DNA from: Rhipicephalus microplus
Lineage: Eukaryota > Arthropoda > Arachnida > Ixodida > Ixodidae
NCBI RefSeq assembly: GCF_043290135.1
Contig: NC_134709.1
Coordinates: forward strand, 68,553,456 to 68,617,455
Length of the DNA stretch: 64,000 bases
Direction: 5' to 3'
Below are positions 42,866-55,700 of this stretch, piece after piece. The translations under genes and the position numbers were made by a program. The notes below the pieces were generated by a model, which was given only the letters and a program-made list of their open reading frames with translations, made no database searches and was not told the origin of the DNA. Each line of letters opens with the position of its first letter. The stretch's first letter is position 1.

Positions 42866-44967
42866 TAATGGTAAACTTAAGTAGCCAGAGCATAAATGAA
42901 TGCTTTTTGAGCAAGGAGAGGCTATAAGCGCTAAATAACTCATTAAAGAAGAACTGGCAAAAAATTTCAAAAGTGGGATAATGAGAGAGATTGATTTAGG
43001 TGGAGACGCCTACGCAACATCTACAAAGTATCAAGAGCTAACATAGCCTGGAACACATTTAAAATAATTTTAAAATGCATGCCGGCTGACATTGCGTTGT
43101 CAGGGACTCCGCATCTCGCTCCATCATTGCCATGGCAATGTATACGGGCCTACGTCAAGGATTTGCGTTGGATGAATGCTGGTACGCACCTTGTGCTACC
43201 TGCTATTTCTTCCTCCGTGCCTGCGGCTTTGCGTGTGCTGGCTGTGCTTGCTCCAAGTGCAAGTCATGCAAAACATACTTCACAGTTTGGCGTGGCCAAG
43301 TGGCCAGGTGCGTTTACTTTGCCATTGGAACTGCTCCAACCTAGCTTTATGCTCCTCGAAATCGAACATGCGACAGGACTCTCTAACAGGATCATAACAG
43401 CATCAAAAAGCATTGCCGACTCACGCAAACAACATTTCAAATCGCGATAAGATGGTCATAAGCTACCTATTGAATAATGTTCAGCTGTTATAACCCCATG
43501 CTGTAATATGAACGAAGATGTATTTATGAGCAAACAAAGTTACATTATGGGTGTGAACGGAGTTGCATTTTATTCATTAGTTTAATCTCCCTGCTGTAAC
43601 CCATTTGGCTGCTGCGGGGTATCCGATTAATAAAGAATAAAAAGCTACCTATTGCAACAACAAAAAAAAAAAGGCATAAACCTTTGTGTCATTGCTCCTT
43701 TAATTTACTATGCAAGCTTAAAGGTTTTATAGTGCTAGGAAACTGTGCACAGTCAGTGCGATATAATTCCGTATGCACGTCGGCGGTAGATCACGACCAA
43801 CGAAAACGTGCAGGCAGAAAGTTTGGCCTACGATCACTTACAAAGTAAATAAATAAATAATAAATAAAAGAACACGTCTTTCTCGTGTTGGCTTGAAGTG
43901 CTTCCTCGTGTAACTATCTCATTTTAATGATCGAGAAGTACTTTACTATTATGACTCGAAAGTAGGCATACGAAATCCCGTGGACTTATTCGTTAACAGC
44001 CAGAAAATTAACCAAACACGAATTGCGAAAGCTGCATGCACCTACGAAACATGCATATCCTCAAAACGTCCTCGAGCAGACGATATCAGGACAATTCTTC
44101 GTCCTTAAAAAGGTCTCAAAGGGGCATTTTGGGGATAATCCTGCAAGTGTCGACTAGAGGACCAAATGAGGACGTCCTGAAACTGCCGAGGACGTTTGTA
44201 CCATATGAGGACGACCTCAGGTCGTCGAGTGTTGTCTGGGTGGCGAGTGGCGATATACCTGCGAACATGCTCCACTCTTGCCAGCCCATTACGGGATCAT
44301 CTGCCAAGTTGGTGCCGCTAACGAAGCTCTTAGCAGTGATGGCCGCTTCATCAGTCCTTTCTGGATCGCTCGTGGCAAACCTTTGAGAGGTTTCCCGTTC
44401 TTCAGTCCACGATCCAAGTGTCCTTTGCAAAGCTGCCTGGACACGCCTCGTAGTCGACAAGAAATGAAAACTTAATAGGTATTCTCTCTTCTAAAACTAC
44501 GGCAAGATCATGTGCATGTCGAACGAGGAGTTCCTATTGTGCACCTAAATTTACATCCACAGAGGTGTCTGCATTTACGTAGCTCGCAGCTAAATGCAGC
44601 CACCGTCGCTTTGGTCCTGATGCTGATCGGCGCAATGCCGTAGCCTCCGAGGCACCGAGTGGAAGTGTCACAAAAAGCCAACATGCGTCAGCACAGCCGT
44701 ATGGAAACCAAGTCTAACATTGTACGAAGTTATAAAACCGGTTCCCTATTGTCTGAAAGAAGCTATGTCACTGCAACCCAAACAATTTGTGGTTTTCAGA
44801 AGTAGAGCGCCTATTGTGCCTGCAGATATATGAAAATAGGATTGTAAAAACATGCTTTCATACAAGCCCTGACGTTGCTAGCTATAAACCTCTAAGACCA
44901 CCAGACTACCGGCAAACACTATTTTGCCACAAGAGGTGCGATGTCATGTGCTGCACAGATCAAAGTA
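42866..44967. other. intergenic with unassigned open frames
   Basis: A 124-codon GC-richer frame at 43079-43450 (+) and a 115-codon frame at 44116-44460 (-) are longer than expected by chance in this AT-rich DNA, but neither contains a motif I recognise and no splice signals fit. They could be relics of an unknown transposon or processed pseudogenes. Confidence 0.35.
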
Positions 44968-45141
44968 CACTCAAACCCCAATATAACGAAGCTCGATGTA
45001 ACGAATTATTGGTTATAACGACGTAAATAACAAATAGCTCTGTCACAGATACAACGCCGCAAATATATGTTTATAAATAACTTCCAGATATAACGACGTA
45101 TTTCCGTGGCAGGTGTGATTTTGTTATAAGGAGGTTTAGTG
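44968..45141. mobile_element. MITE family M, copy 2
   Basis: Starts CACTCAAACCCCAATATAAC and ends TTGTTATAAGGAGGTTTAGTG, flanked by TA on each side (44966-44967, 45142-45143). Interior GGTTATAACGACG matches the copy at 56338. Confidence 0.8.
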
Positions 45142-46266
45142 TAGTCTGCCAGAAAAGCTTCAGCAGCTGAGAATTGTTGTTTCAATGCCAAGCTCAGAAA
45201 AGCTGAACTTCCTCGATGGCACGCGCAGCTGACTACGGAACAAAACCATTCACCAGAATCGATCGGAGGGCAAACACTCTCAAAGCAAGCAGCTTGTTAT
45301 GTTAGTTCATGAGAGTATTAGTGCTGGCAGGTTCGATCAGTACACTTGCTCATATGACTATTCAGTTTTCAAGTACGTGCTTGACAAAGCACACAAACTT
45401 CGCCACCGTGTTTGTGAATGTACTACAAGCATTCACTCTGCACTCTTTCTTTCACAGCGGAGAGCGGTAGGCATAGCCCTTTGTCGCGACTACACCCATT
45501 TCATCAACGTAAGAAGTGGTCTGCAATACATCAAGGGCGCGCAGCCTGGAACCAAGATATGTATAGCAGTGCGGGGACGAAGCGCTGTGCGAAGAGCACC
45601 CTCCCCAAGCAATAAAGTACTGGAGGTTTTATCTAGGAAGCTTTTGTTCTGACAATACCACTTGTCTTGGTAATCTTGGGCTCTATAAAATGGCAGAGGG
45701 CAGCACAGGAAAATGAATATGCAGACTGCCCGACCAAACTGCTTCACCACAGTTCCAAGGCGCCGTTTCGTCAAATGACCAATCGTAAAGCTCAGGTTCG
45801 TGCAATGTTGCCCATGGGCAAGATGTCATTGAACATACGAGGAGGATTGGCCAGTAATAGGAAAGAAGCACAGGAATTTTTTGAAATGGAGGGCCTACGC
45901 AGAGCACAACGCTGCAATATTCACCAAATACTATATGAAATAATTAGTACTCACGAGTGATCAAACGAGAAGCCTCAAGCTGGAAGAGCATTAGAAGCCA
46001 AAATGTCTGCGTTAGCTTTAAAACCGTTGATGTCTTCAAGGACTACAATGTAGTGATTCCTTCCATTAATTTCTATTCCTTTCTCATTAATTATCGCTCC
46101 AGATAGGTCAAATGCTGGCAATTAGGTAGGCAAAGCATTGTTCAGACAATTAACAAGGTCCAAAAATAAGGAATCAAAATCAAGTTAATTAGTCACACCC
46201 ACCTTTCTGTGGACCTCTGTCATTTATACACAACACACACTGTGACTGGTTAATTTATATGTGATT
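45142..46266. other. intergenic, open frames without recognised function
   Basis: Frames at 45299-45652 and 45667-45960 (+) are about 100 codons each and show no motif I can name. This is the convergent intergenic region downstream of TRAPPC5. Confidence 0.35.
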
Positions 46267-46476
46267 TTTAACTTTCTAAAACCACCATATGATTATAAGA
46301 AACCCCCATAGTAAAGGGCTCCAGAAATTTTGACCATTATGGGGTTCTGAGTGTGCACCCAAATCTGAGCACACGGGCCTACAGCACTTTCGCCTCCAAC
46401 GTAAGTCTGGATTCGATACCGCCACCTGCAGGTCAGCAGCCGAGCACCTTGACCACTAGACGACCGCAGCGGGTGA
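46267..46476 (-). mobile_element. tRNA-derived SINE (Ruka-like), copy 5, decayed
   Basis: Reverse-strand copy with many changes; recognisable parts include AAACCACCATATGATTATAA, GTGCACCCAAATCTGAGCAC and GCAGGTCAGCAGCCGAGCAC. No clear target duplication remains. Confidence 0.78.
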
Positions 46477-46557
46477 CAACAAACACTATGAAGAGGTTTG
46501 TAGATCGTCAGTGACATGAGACAAAAGTGATCCATTGTAAGAATTTTTTTTTGCTCT

Positions 46558-46563
46558 TTTAAT
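46558..46563 (-). terminator. candidate TRAPPC5 polyadenylation signal
   Basis: ATTAAA on the reverse strand, about 120 bases beyond the stop codon. It is the nearest acceptable hexamer; weak evidence. Confidence 0.3.
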
Positions 46564-46680
46564 TCCAAGAGAACAGTAAGTTAAAAAGAAAAAGAATATA
46601 CGGAACAAAGTTCCGTACAATGGCTGTACACAAAAAGAGGAGGGGGGGGGGCAGGATGGACTAGGTACTCAATGTGGCTT

Positions 46681-46779
46681 TCATCGGTTCTCCATAGCTT
46701 TGTCCCGCACGATGACAGATTCCTCGAACTTAATCATGAAGGTTGTTCCTTTGTACCAGTGGGCAGTCACCTTCGCTGG
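46681..46779 (-). CDS. TRAPPC5: TRAPPC5 exon 7 (C-terminus)
   Basis: Acceptor CATTGCAG, stop TGA at 46681-46683, 32 codons plus stop. It reads PAKVTAHWYKGTTFMIKFEE and ends SVIVRDKAMENR, nearly the same as the vertebrate C-terminus. Confidence 0.96.
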   Translation of the reverse strand, partial: PAKVTAHWYKGTTFMIKFEESVIVRDKAMENR

Positions 46780-49700
46780 CTGCAATGAAAGAAAAGAAAC
46801 AGGAAAAAAAAAGGAAGGATACTTAGAAAAATGACACAAAATAGATTTCCAGCGAAAACGCTCATCACAGCACACTTAAAACTCATTACAACAAGGTCAC
46901 ATCTGCCATAAAAATGCTCTGTTATATGCAATAATTTCTTATAAAATGAGTATTCATAACACTATCTATGACAAAGCTATTCTTCGATTACTTCGTTATA
47001 ACTAATATTTTATTAAATATGAATTTGTTGTATCGAGGTTTGAGTGTACTATTAATTATCCAGGCTAATGAGGATGATTGATGCTAACAATCAAGCTTTG
47101 AAATCTTTGCTCGAACTCGGGTTTAAGTATGCGATAAAAACTGGACCTCCTAAAAAGAGGAACGGCCATCCACTGATTTCTAGCATGAAACTGCCGAGAA
47201 AGTCACACGAATTTTTCAGAAAGAGATGTGCCAAAGTGATAAAAGAACTCGACCTGCTTCGAGTGTCAAATCCAGAACCAACTCCTTTCTAGAACAGTGA
47301 CTTTGCCACCAGAGAAAGAAGGAAGGCTGGCAGACTGCAGCATGAAGACTAATTCCTTGCGTTAGGAGGGTTAGGAGGGTTAAAAAAAATTCTGGAGTAC
47401 CAGCTTTCACTGTTTCGGCAGCCAATGTGAAGTCAGCATTTGCCTGGAGTCTACCTCAAAACATGCCTTCCTCACAAGGTACCGAATCAGAGTTAAATGA
47501 CTTTTATTCTGATAACGTGAATGCTAGCTTGAATATAATATAAGAGACCACTGCTCGTGACAAAAGCAATTAATATAAATTAGTACAGGCACCTTGCTCT
47601 CTACTAATGTTTGCCGAGACTTCAAGGCTTCTTAAGGAAACCAGTAATGCTAGGACACATGTTGAGCGGTATGTATCCGAGAAAATTACCGCTATAAAAT
47701 TAGCACAGTATGCAAGTGAAACGCTGTTATCCGTCTGCTTTCTGCTAACGTCTTCCTGTGACTGAAGTATGATGGCGGCGGTCTGGCTTCATTTTCCTAA
47801 CATAGCTTCCACTCCAGCAGTTTTTTTTTAAACTTCCTTGAGTTTGCCCTCATGCTGAAATAAGCTAAACATTTACTTAGCCGCAATGGTAGACAAACCA
47901 TGCCACGAAGACATAGGTCCTGGGCTCAAACCCTGAGAGGGCCTACTTTTTTGTCAACTGAGCAGCCTCCATTCAAAGAAATCCCCCTGTATTTCTCTTG
48001 ATGCTGCATGCTGCAAATAGCTGGAGGGCTCATACTTTCATTTTGGTGAAACTTATTCCAACCATCGAGCTTTTGCAGATTTTATACATTAAGGCGATCT
48101 GCTGCGCATACCTTATAGTACTGCCACAGCAATTCAAAGCCACTTACTGACATGGCCTTGCAGCGTCTTTCACAAGGCTTTACATGATGCCGTCATCAAG
48201 AATCAAGAATGACATCATTCAATTTCTTTTCAAAACACACACACACAACAAAAATAGCGCAGCTTGCACCTAGCCGCACAGGTCTGGGTCACAGCACAGC
48301 TAGAGGTCTTAGCTAGACTTTTCCCCTCTCACCTCTCTCTGTCCTTTCTCTTGCTGTGCTCTACTACACGCAAAGCTTATTTTAACACAGTTGCATCTTA
48401 CAAGAAAAAAAGTTTGCTATAACCAAAAATTTGTTAGAAAAGTTATTTCGAACATTGTATCGCAAGACTATTTTCCATTTACCTTGTTAAAATTGATATT
48501 TCATTATATCCATGTTTGTTATATTGAGGTTTCAGAGTATACTATACTATAAAATACAGTAAACTCTCATTAAACGAAAATTTCTTCAACAAAACAGCTG
48601 CTAACAAGAAACAACTGTCAGTGATATACTGGTTTCGTGCTTTAAATACTAGGCTAACTTAAGTTCATTTCATGGCAAATTTGAATACTGTAATTTTCCT
48701 CTAAATATTTGGAGTGCTCAAATATTTGCACATGCCTAAAATTTACAATTAAGAACAGAACATCAAGCCCAACTTGTTAAATCCAAGTTAAAAATGCCAC
48801 ATGCTTTGAGTTTCTGGAGCCAGTCGTAAAGGCAGAGCCCCAGCAAGCAGCATGTAAAGATACAATCCCCAAGCCAAGGAAAAAAATGGAGAAGATACAC
48901 TTACAAAGTTGCAGCCAATGAGGATGGCTTCGATGATTCCGGCGACAAATGATGCACAGTTGAGGCTACCTGAACAGAATAACAAAAAAAATTGACATGA
49001 ACGACAGGGACAGACATTCTTAGAATAATAAGGCACCAACAATTTATGCTTTTATAGTGATAGTAATGCGATGGCGCTTATTGACTGACACAAAGGCCAT
49101 CATAGTCGTGATCATCAGCCTGACTACGCCCACTGCAGGACAAAGGCCTCTTCCATGATATGCTAATTAACCCGGTCCAGTGCCTCCCACGACCAGCCAC
49201 ACCTGTGAATTTCCCAATCTCACCAGCATACCAAACACTCAGTCTCCCCTTTGTGCGCTTGCCCTCTCTGGGAATCCAGCCAGTCACCCTCAATGACCAT
49301 TGGCCATCCAGCCCACGCGCCACGTGCCCGACCCATGTCCACTTCTATTTCTTGATTTCGACTATGATATCCTTAACCTTGGTTTGTTCTCTGACCCACT
49401 TTGCTCTCTTCATATTTCTTAAGGTTACCCTATCATTTTCCTTTCTATCTCTCGCAGCGTACTCAGTTTAAGCTGAACCCTCTTTGTAAGCCTCTAGGTT
49501 TCTGCTCAGTAGGTAAGTGCTGGCAAGATGCCGCTGTTATATACCTTCCTCTTGAGGGTTAGTGGCAGATCACCATTCATGACCTGAGAATGCTTGCCGA
49601 ATATGATCCCCCCCATCCCCACTCCTCCAGTCATTCCACTCTCATGGCCCCGGTCCGTGGCCACTACCTGTCCTAAGCTGACACATTCCTCCACAGCTCC

Positions 49701-52700
49701 AGCGTCTCTATACCCATTGTAAAGTGCTGTTCTCTGCTGAGACTGCTGCACACCACTTCAGTTCCGTGCACATCAGTTCTCAGACCTACCCCTCGGCCCT
49801 GCGTGTCCAGTTCAGCTATCATGAGCTGTAAGTCATCCCTTCTGCCACTCATCGAAGCAACATCCCGAGCACGTCACCAGAAAATCGCAGGCCATCAAGA
49901 TGCTGTCCATAAACTCCTATCCCGACCCCCCCCCCCCCCCCCCCAGATTTAGGGCCCTGAAAACCTTCTGCAAACGCGCGGTGAATAGCGTCAGAGAGAC
50001 CTAACACAAGGGCCAGGTGTGGCTGAAGAGCACCACGACTGCAAGTTTTGAGTTAGCAATGATAAATAGCGTAGCATGAAAAATGAAACAAGGCTGTCTG
50101 TATAGAGGCCCTAAAATCAATCACTACAAAAGGGCAACTATTAAGAGATTAATACTAGGGCAATGGCAAGCCGGGAAAACTGAGTATAAAAAGTCCTTCA
50201 ATGCAATTATAAAGCAAGAATGTGAAGACATGCACTATTAAACACAAGAGCCTCATTGTATACCTTAAGCCTTGTAGCCATGAGGCAAGTGTGTAATCTT
50301 GAAAGAGCCGCCACAGCAGCAACCTGTGTTAACAGGTAAAGCTGCGGATCACAGGGATATATCCCTTTCCTTCCCAGCGACCAGTGTATTGGACATACCA
50401 AAAAATGCCGTGCACAAAAGCAAGCAGAGCCACAATTGGAACCGAAACCATGTTTGCAGCCTCTGTAAGAGGTAAGCAACATAATTTTGAATGTTTTTTC
50501 TTCCTCAGCCCCACTTTTTTATGGGGTTGCCTTAGAATATGGGCGTCAAAGCGGGCGCAAGGTGTGGTTTTGTATACAAAATCATTTTAGGAACTTTTAT
50601 CACGCCATTCAGATAATATAAATCGTGCAAGCTGACGGATGCCCTCTCGAAACAATGATGCAAACAGGTAGCTTTTGTAGCCAGTAGTTTGCACGCAATG
50701 CGAGAATGTTTTCATGTCCAGAACACTGGACACCAGGATTCAATTGGATCGCACCGTGCCAAACATGCAGGAAAAAAAAAGAAAACAAGGAGTGAGCGTT
50801 AGGTGACAAGCTTGAAGCCCAGCGATCAGAAATGAAACAGGAGCATCCTGGAAATTCTACCAAGAGCACAGCGCACGAGGAGGAAGCGGCGTTTGCGAAA
50901 GTTGGCCTGTGGACGCTAAGCGCGCTCCCTCCTAGGTCTTTTACCATCATGACGCTATGCATGAGTGTTAGCCATAAGAATTTTTTTATTTTCTCGGATA
51001 AATACAAACCACTTCTGCGTTTTGTAAGACGATTAACCTTCTGACAGGGCCAAAAGCACTATCACTGTTTCAAGAAAGATAGCAAAACGTGTATATCCAT
51101 AAGAGCAACAAAGAAATCTTAGTGTCCAGTATACTGGACACGCTTAGGCCTTGAACACCACCATAGTTGGAGTTTCCAAAATTTTTTGCATGCTTCTTCA
51201 AAAACTTTTTATCAATAAAGTTTTTTTTCTACCCTAGAAAAAAAATTGGGGATGGAAAGGAATAGGACTTGAACACTGTGAACTTGCTTAATAGGGCCCT
51301 GCAACACTTTTTCAAGTAGCCATGAAGTGGATTTACTAAAGAAGTTTATTGCCTCACAAATTCACCACCGCATGGAGTTTTCGAATTCATCGCGAACGAG
51401 CAAAGTTGCGAAGATTTATCGCACGTTGCAGTTGCATTCTTTCTTCTCTCGTCTAGACGAAAGTGCTGGAAGCTAAGCAGAGAGAGATGGCATGGTGAAA
51501 GCAAATATGTCATGCGTGCCTTGGACCTTGACCACTTTTTTCTACTATCTTCTTTGAATATGTGGCTTGTCAGTGCCATCGCGCACGTGCTCATGAACCA
51601 GACGTGGCTTTTCCCGGCGATCTCTGTAAGTACCGAGCGTGCCATGCTCAAATAAACCAACGACTGATACAGCTGTGACGAGTGATTTTGAGCTTCTTCC
51701 CTCATTTGTCGAGAAAAGAGAAAGCAATACTTATCTGACTGAGAATTTATTCTGAATCCCAGGCTGCGTGCTGAGCTATAATATTTAACTCGCGTGTCCT
51801 CAGTGCCTCTACTGCCGGTAGGCTGTGTTTTCTGACCATGCTCAAAAAGTGTTGCAGGGCCCCTCTAAAAAATGCCAAAAGAAACCCACATAAAAAAAAA
51901 ATTCTGAAGCCCTAACATTCATGCCAGCGAAGCTGCATTCTAGTTTCTGCTCTTAATGCCTGTATGCTCGTTTCTCAGGTGTGAGCCCTTGCAGGTAGTG
52001 ACAGTCCTCCGACACATTCTCCTTTTCAGCATGGTCCCATTCTCACTGTCTGTGTTCACATTGCTCCTGTTGACGTTTCAGTACTTCATTAGTTTTTTTT
52101 TCTGCCACAATGAGCACCCTGTGCTGTCACAGTGTTCTGCCTTCTCTGCTATGCGACGTACGACAGCAGCGCCACCACGCACAATGTCAAGGCAACTGTC
52201 ACAACGTGAACCCGCTCCGCCAGCAGTGCCTACATATTTTTTTTGTTCATATATTTGTTTTGTTTCATATGCAGTCTATACAGGGATGCAAGTCGGCCAA
52301 AATATTGATACACTGACCACGTTGTTGTCACATGTCAATAATAACAAAAACATAGCTGTGCCTATTGAAACAGTTTTCATTAATTGTGTGTCTAAGAAAG
52401 AAAACAAGCTCTTATGATTACACTTCTTTCCTTCATCCTTCAGTGATAGCAAATTTCGTTCTAGAAGACTTCATGCCATGAAGTGGTATGCGAGGGATTA
52501 TCGATCAGCTGCCAGCCCATAATAAGATCACGTGCTATGCGACACCAACAGGCAAAAATGAATGTTTCACACTCGCCACAACGGCAACAGGCCGCCCCGA
52601 CTGAAGCTCCTACATAACCTACAAAGTGGACGATGGCATAGCCGCTGCGGTAGAGCATCAGACGCTTCACTCGAAGCTCGCAGCTTCCGTCCCTGCCCAC

Positions 52701-55700
52701 GGCAAGTTATCTTTTTGTCCACTCTTCTTTCTTCAAAAATTACACTACAATTCTAATAACATCTTCTATACTTTCCTAGATTTATTGATTGATTTGTGGG
52801 GTTTAACGTCCCAAAAAAACCATATGACTAGGAGAGATGCCATAGTGGAGGACTCCGGAAATTTCGACCACCTGGGGTTCTTTAACGTGCACCCAAATCT
52901 GAGCACACGGGCCTACAACATTTCCGCCTCCATCGGAAACGCAGCCGCCGCAGCGGAGATTCGATCCCGCGACCTGCGGGTCAGCAGCCAAGTACCTTAG
53001 CCACTAGACCACCGCGGCGGGGCTATACTTTCCTAGGAACGATTGTCTGTTAGTTTGCATTATTTGCGTCTAAGAAAATGAGCCCTTTAAATTACACTTC
53101 TCTCCTTCATGTACATTGCGAGTAACATTGTATATTCCAGGAATTATGAGGGTGCTAAAAATGGTAATACATTAACTTCAGCCAATAAAGTAACAAGATT
53201 GCATATAAATTCTCCCGGTGAGGGTGGATTTGAATGGTAAGATTTCAAGAGATGTCACTTTCTCACAACTCAGTCAAATTTTCGGCGAGATTTTCTAGTT
53301 TAACGAGAACACAGATAGACATGCCACGTCTGTCACAGACAAACACGCCACATCAGCGTGACAGCTGCATTCTCTGTGGTTATTGTGTCAGTTGCCATGG
53401 CAAGAATAAGGAAACATACTTTTAAGAAAGGTCAAATAGTTTTCTTTCCGCAATGTCATCTGTACAAGGTAAGCCACAAATGTAAACAGACTACTTGCTT
53501 TATCTATACAGCAACACTTGTGCATCAGTGAAACACAACGCACAAGAACTCCACGTTCTAGATCCATTTTTTGTGTACAGGAAGCAATACCGATAGCACA
53601 CTCTCATGCCTTCGAGCGGAGGCACGTCCCGATTTCAATACACGGAGCCTATGGCGAATTTCGCAACTCATATTACTGAAGAACTGCGGCTGGCATTGTA
53701 CGCCGTCTCACCGCACGCACAAAAGAAGGGGAGAAGGGTTAAAAGAGCATTCAAAAAATTAAAATTTCACATCACTCATCCCACCACTCACCTCTGTCCT
53801 TGGGAACCGAAATGAACTTGGTGACCAGTGGCTCCTTTTCAATCAAGTAGTCTGGTCGAAAAATGAAGGCAAACTGCTCCAAAGATTTCATGTCAGTATA
53901 AAATTGTTTATACACTCAAACCTCACTACAATAATGTTGCATTGCATCTTACAAGAAAATAAGCTTATGTCCAAAAATTCATTGTAAAGGTATTCTTTGT
54001 ATTCTTAACACCTAATCTACTGCAAGACAATTTTTCAATTGCTTCATTATAACTGGTATTAATTTACATCTAGGTTTACTATATTAAGGTTTCAGTGTAC
54101 TTCTGTCTGAAATAATCCATAAACCACCTAAAAAATATGTATTTCTTATATTTCAAGCAAGCACGAGCAGAGTTGAAAACTCCGCACATGCTTCAGAGTT
54201 TCAGAAAACTCTGCACAAGCACTCAACAATGCATAACACAGCAGCACTGCGAGCCACGGGTGCGCCACCATTTCCAAGAAACAATACTTGCTCCTGTTCG
54301 GATCTATACTAAAACACCACAACTAAATTTCATACTCTGAGACATTTAGGGGCCCTTTATATTACAGGGTCACTGGCAAAGCTGTCAGGGACACAGTTTC
54401 ACTGTGTCCGGAATGGAACACAGTTTTACTTGTCAGAGACACAGTTTTACTGTGTCCCTGACAAACCTGGTTGCTTGTATAACAACAGCCGTAGTCAGTA
54501 AAAAAACGAAGGAAAAAAGTCCATAGTGTTTTGGGACATCTGCTACTTTAAACTTAATTTTTTGTATTAATTACCAAATTAAATGTTGAGCAACGACTGA
54601 ATAGATTTAAGATTTCTGCAAACTCATTCCATTAGTCCTTAGTTCTTTACTGTAGTGGTAACACTAATACAACTTTTGGATTCACACAAAATGTTTGTTC
54701 CAAAGCAAATTTTTGCCACAGCCCTTTTTTTCGCTGCGAATTGCGATCATCAAGACAGCAAGTCATATCAAGAAGTGCCAGTCAGTACAGTCTACGAAAC
54801 GTTAAAAAAGCAGAAAAGCCAAGGATACAGGTCTTGTCGTCGTCGTTGGCCTGTTCGAGCTTGTCGGCCTCCTTTCCAAACAGAGTCTGTAGAGAAACGA
54901 GAAAACACATGTTCACATGGGACTTGTGCGAAAAAACCTTTAAGGGCTATAGGCTGCCAATCTTTTTGCCGAAGTGTTCCCTCCATATGCCATGACATCT
55001 TTAGCACATCAGATCGAAATCACTTCTGAACAAACTGAGTGAGTGGATCTGTAGAAGCACACCCCCAGTCAAAACCTTGTCATGAAACGTAAAGACCAAA
55101 AAAATTGCTTAAATACATCCAATATTTATTATAGGCACATACAAAAGGATTGCACTTAGATGTTTCTGTCAAATTTCCTTTGTTCTCACCCACTGAATCA
55201 GGTGGTCTAATTTATCTGCTACAAGATCGTAGATGTTCACATCCTGTTTGTTTCATGCCTCCTTTTAAGTGCATTAGTAACTACTTAATCAGGGCTAGTT
55301 AATAATTATTAGCTGTTGAGGCTTAACATCCCAAGACCACCATATGATTATGAGAGACACCGTAGTGGAAGGCTCCGGAAATTTAGACCACCTGGGGTTT
55401 TTTAACGTGCATCTAAATCTAAGCACACGGACCTCAGGCCCTCCAAGTCTTGACTGACAGCTTGATCACACGCCACCAAAAGAGCTATTAAAAGACTTTT
55501 TTAGTGGACATGTTCACTTGGACCTGATGTCATCGGGGCAAATCAAGTTGCTACAAAAGTTGGCAAGCCATGATGTAGTCATGCACATCAAACGGGAGGC
55601 CGCATTTGAGGGCTAATGCAATTACACACTCTGAGTCATACATGGCCTCCCGGATTCCCACAGCCAAGAAAGAATCGAAGGATGTTGTGTTTGCCACTCT

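Larger units (their letters stand above)
46780..48904 (-). other. TRAPPC5 intron 6
   Basis: 2125 bp with two MITE copies and a tRNA-like stretch near 47881-47945 (B-box-like GGCTCAAACCC followed by TTTTTT). Otherwise nothing recognised. Confidence 0.6.
48970..53791 (-). other. TRAPPC5 intron 5, transposon-rich
   Basis: 4822 bp containing a LINE fragment, a C-run (49927-49944), a TIR element, a SINE and palindromic TGTCCAG...CTGGACA motifs, listed separately. Open frames here show no splice support. Confidence 0.65.
53852..54828 (-). other. TRAPPC5 intron 4
   Basis: 977 bp with MITE copy 5 and an inverted-repeat cluster (54383-54463). Nothing else recognised. Confidence 0.7.

Noticed and set aside
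52461..52756. Short overlapping frames on both strands
   Set aside because: No motif, no splice support and not conserved with any family I recognise.
54655..55029. 124-codon plus-strand frame
   Set aside because: Antisense to TRAPPC5 exon 4 and flanking intron; no motif.
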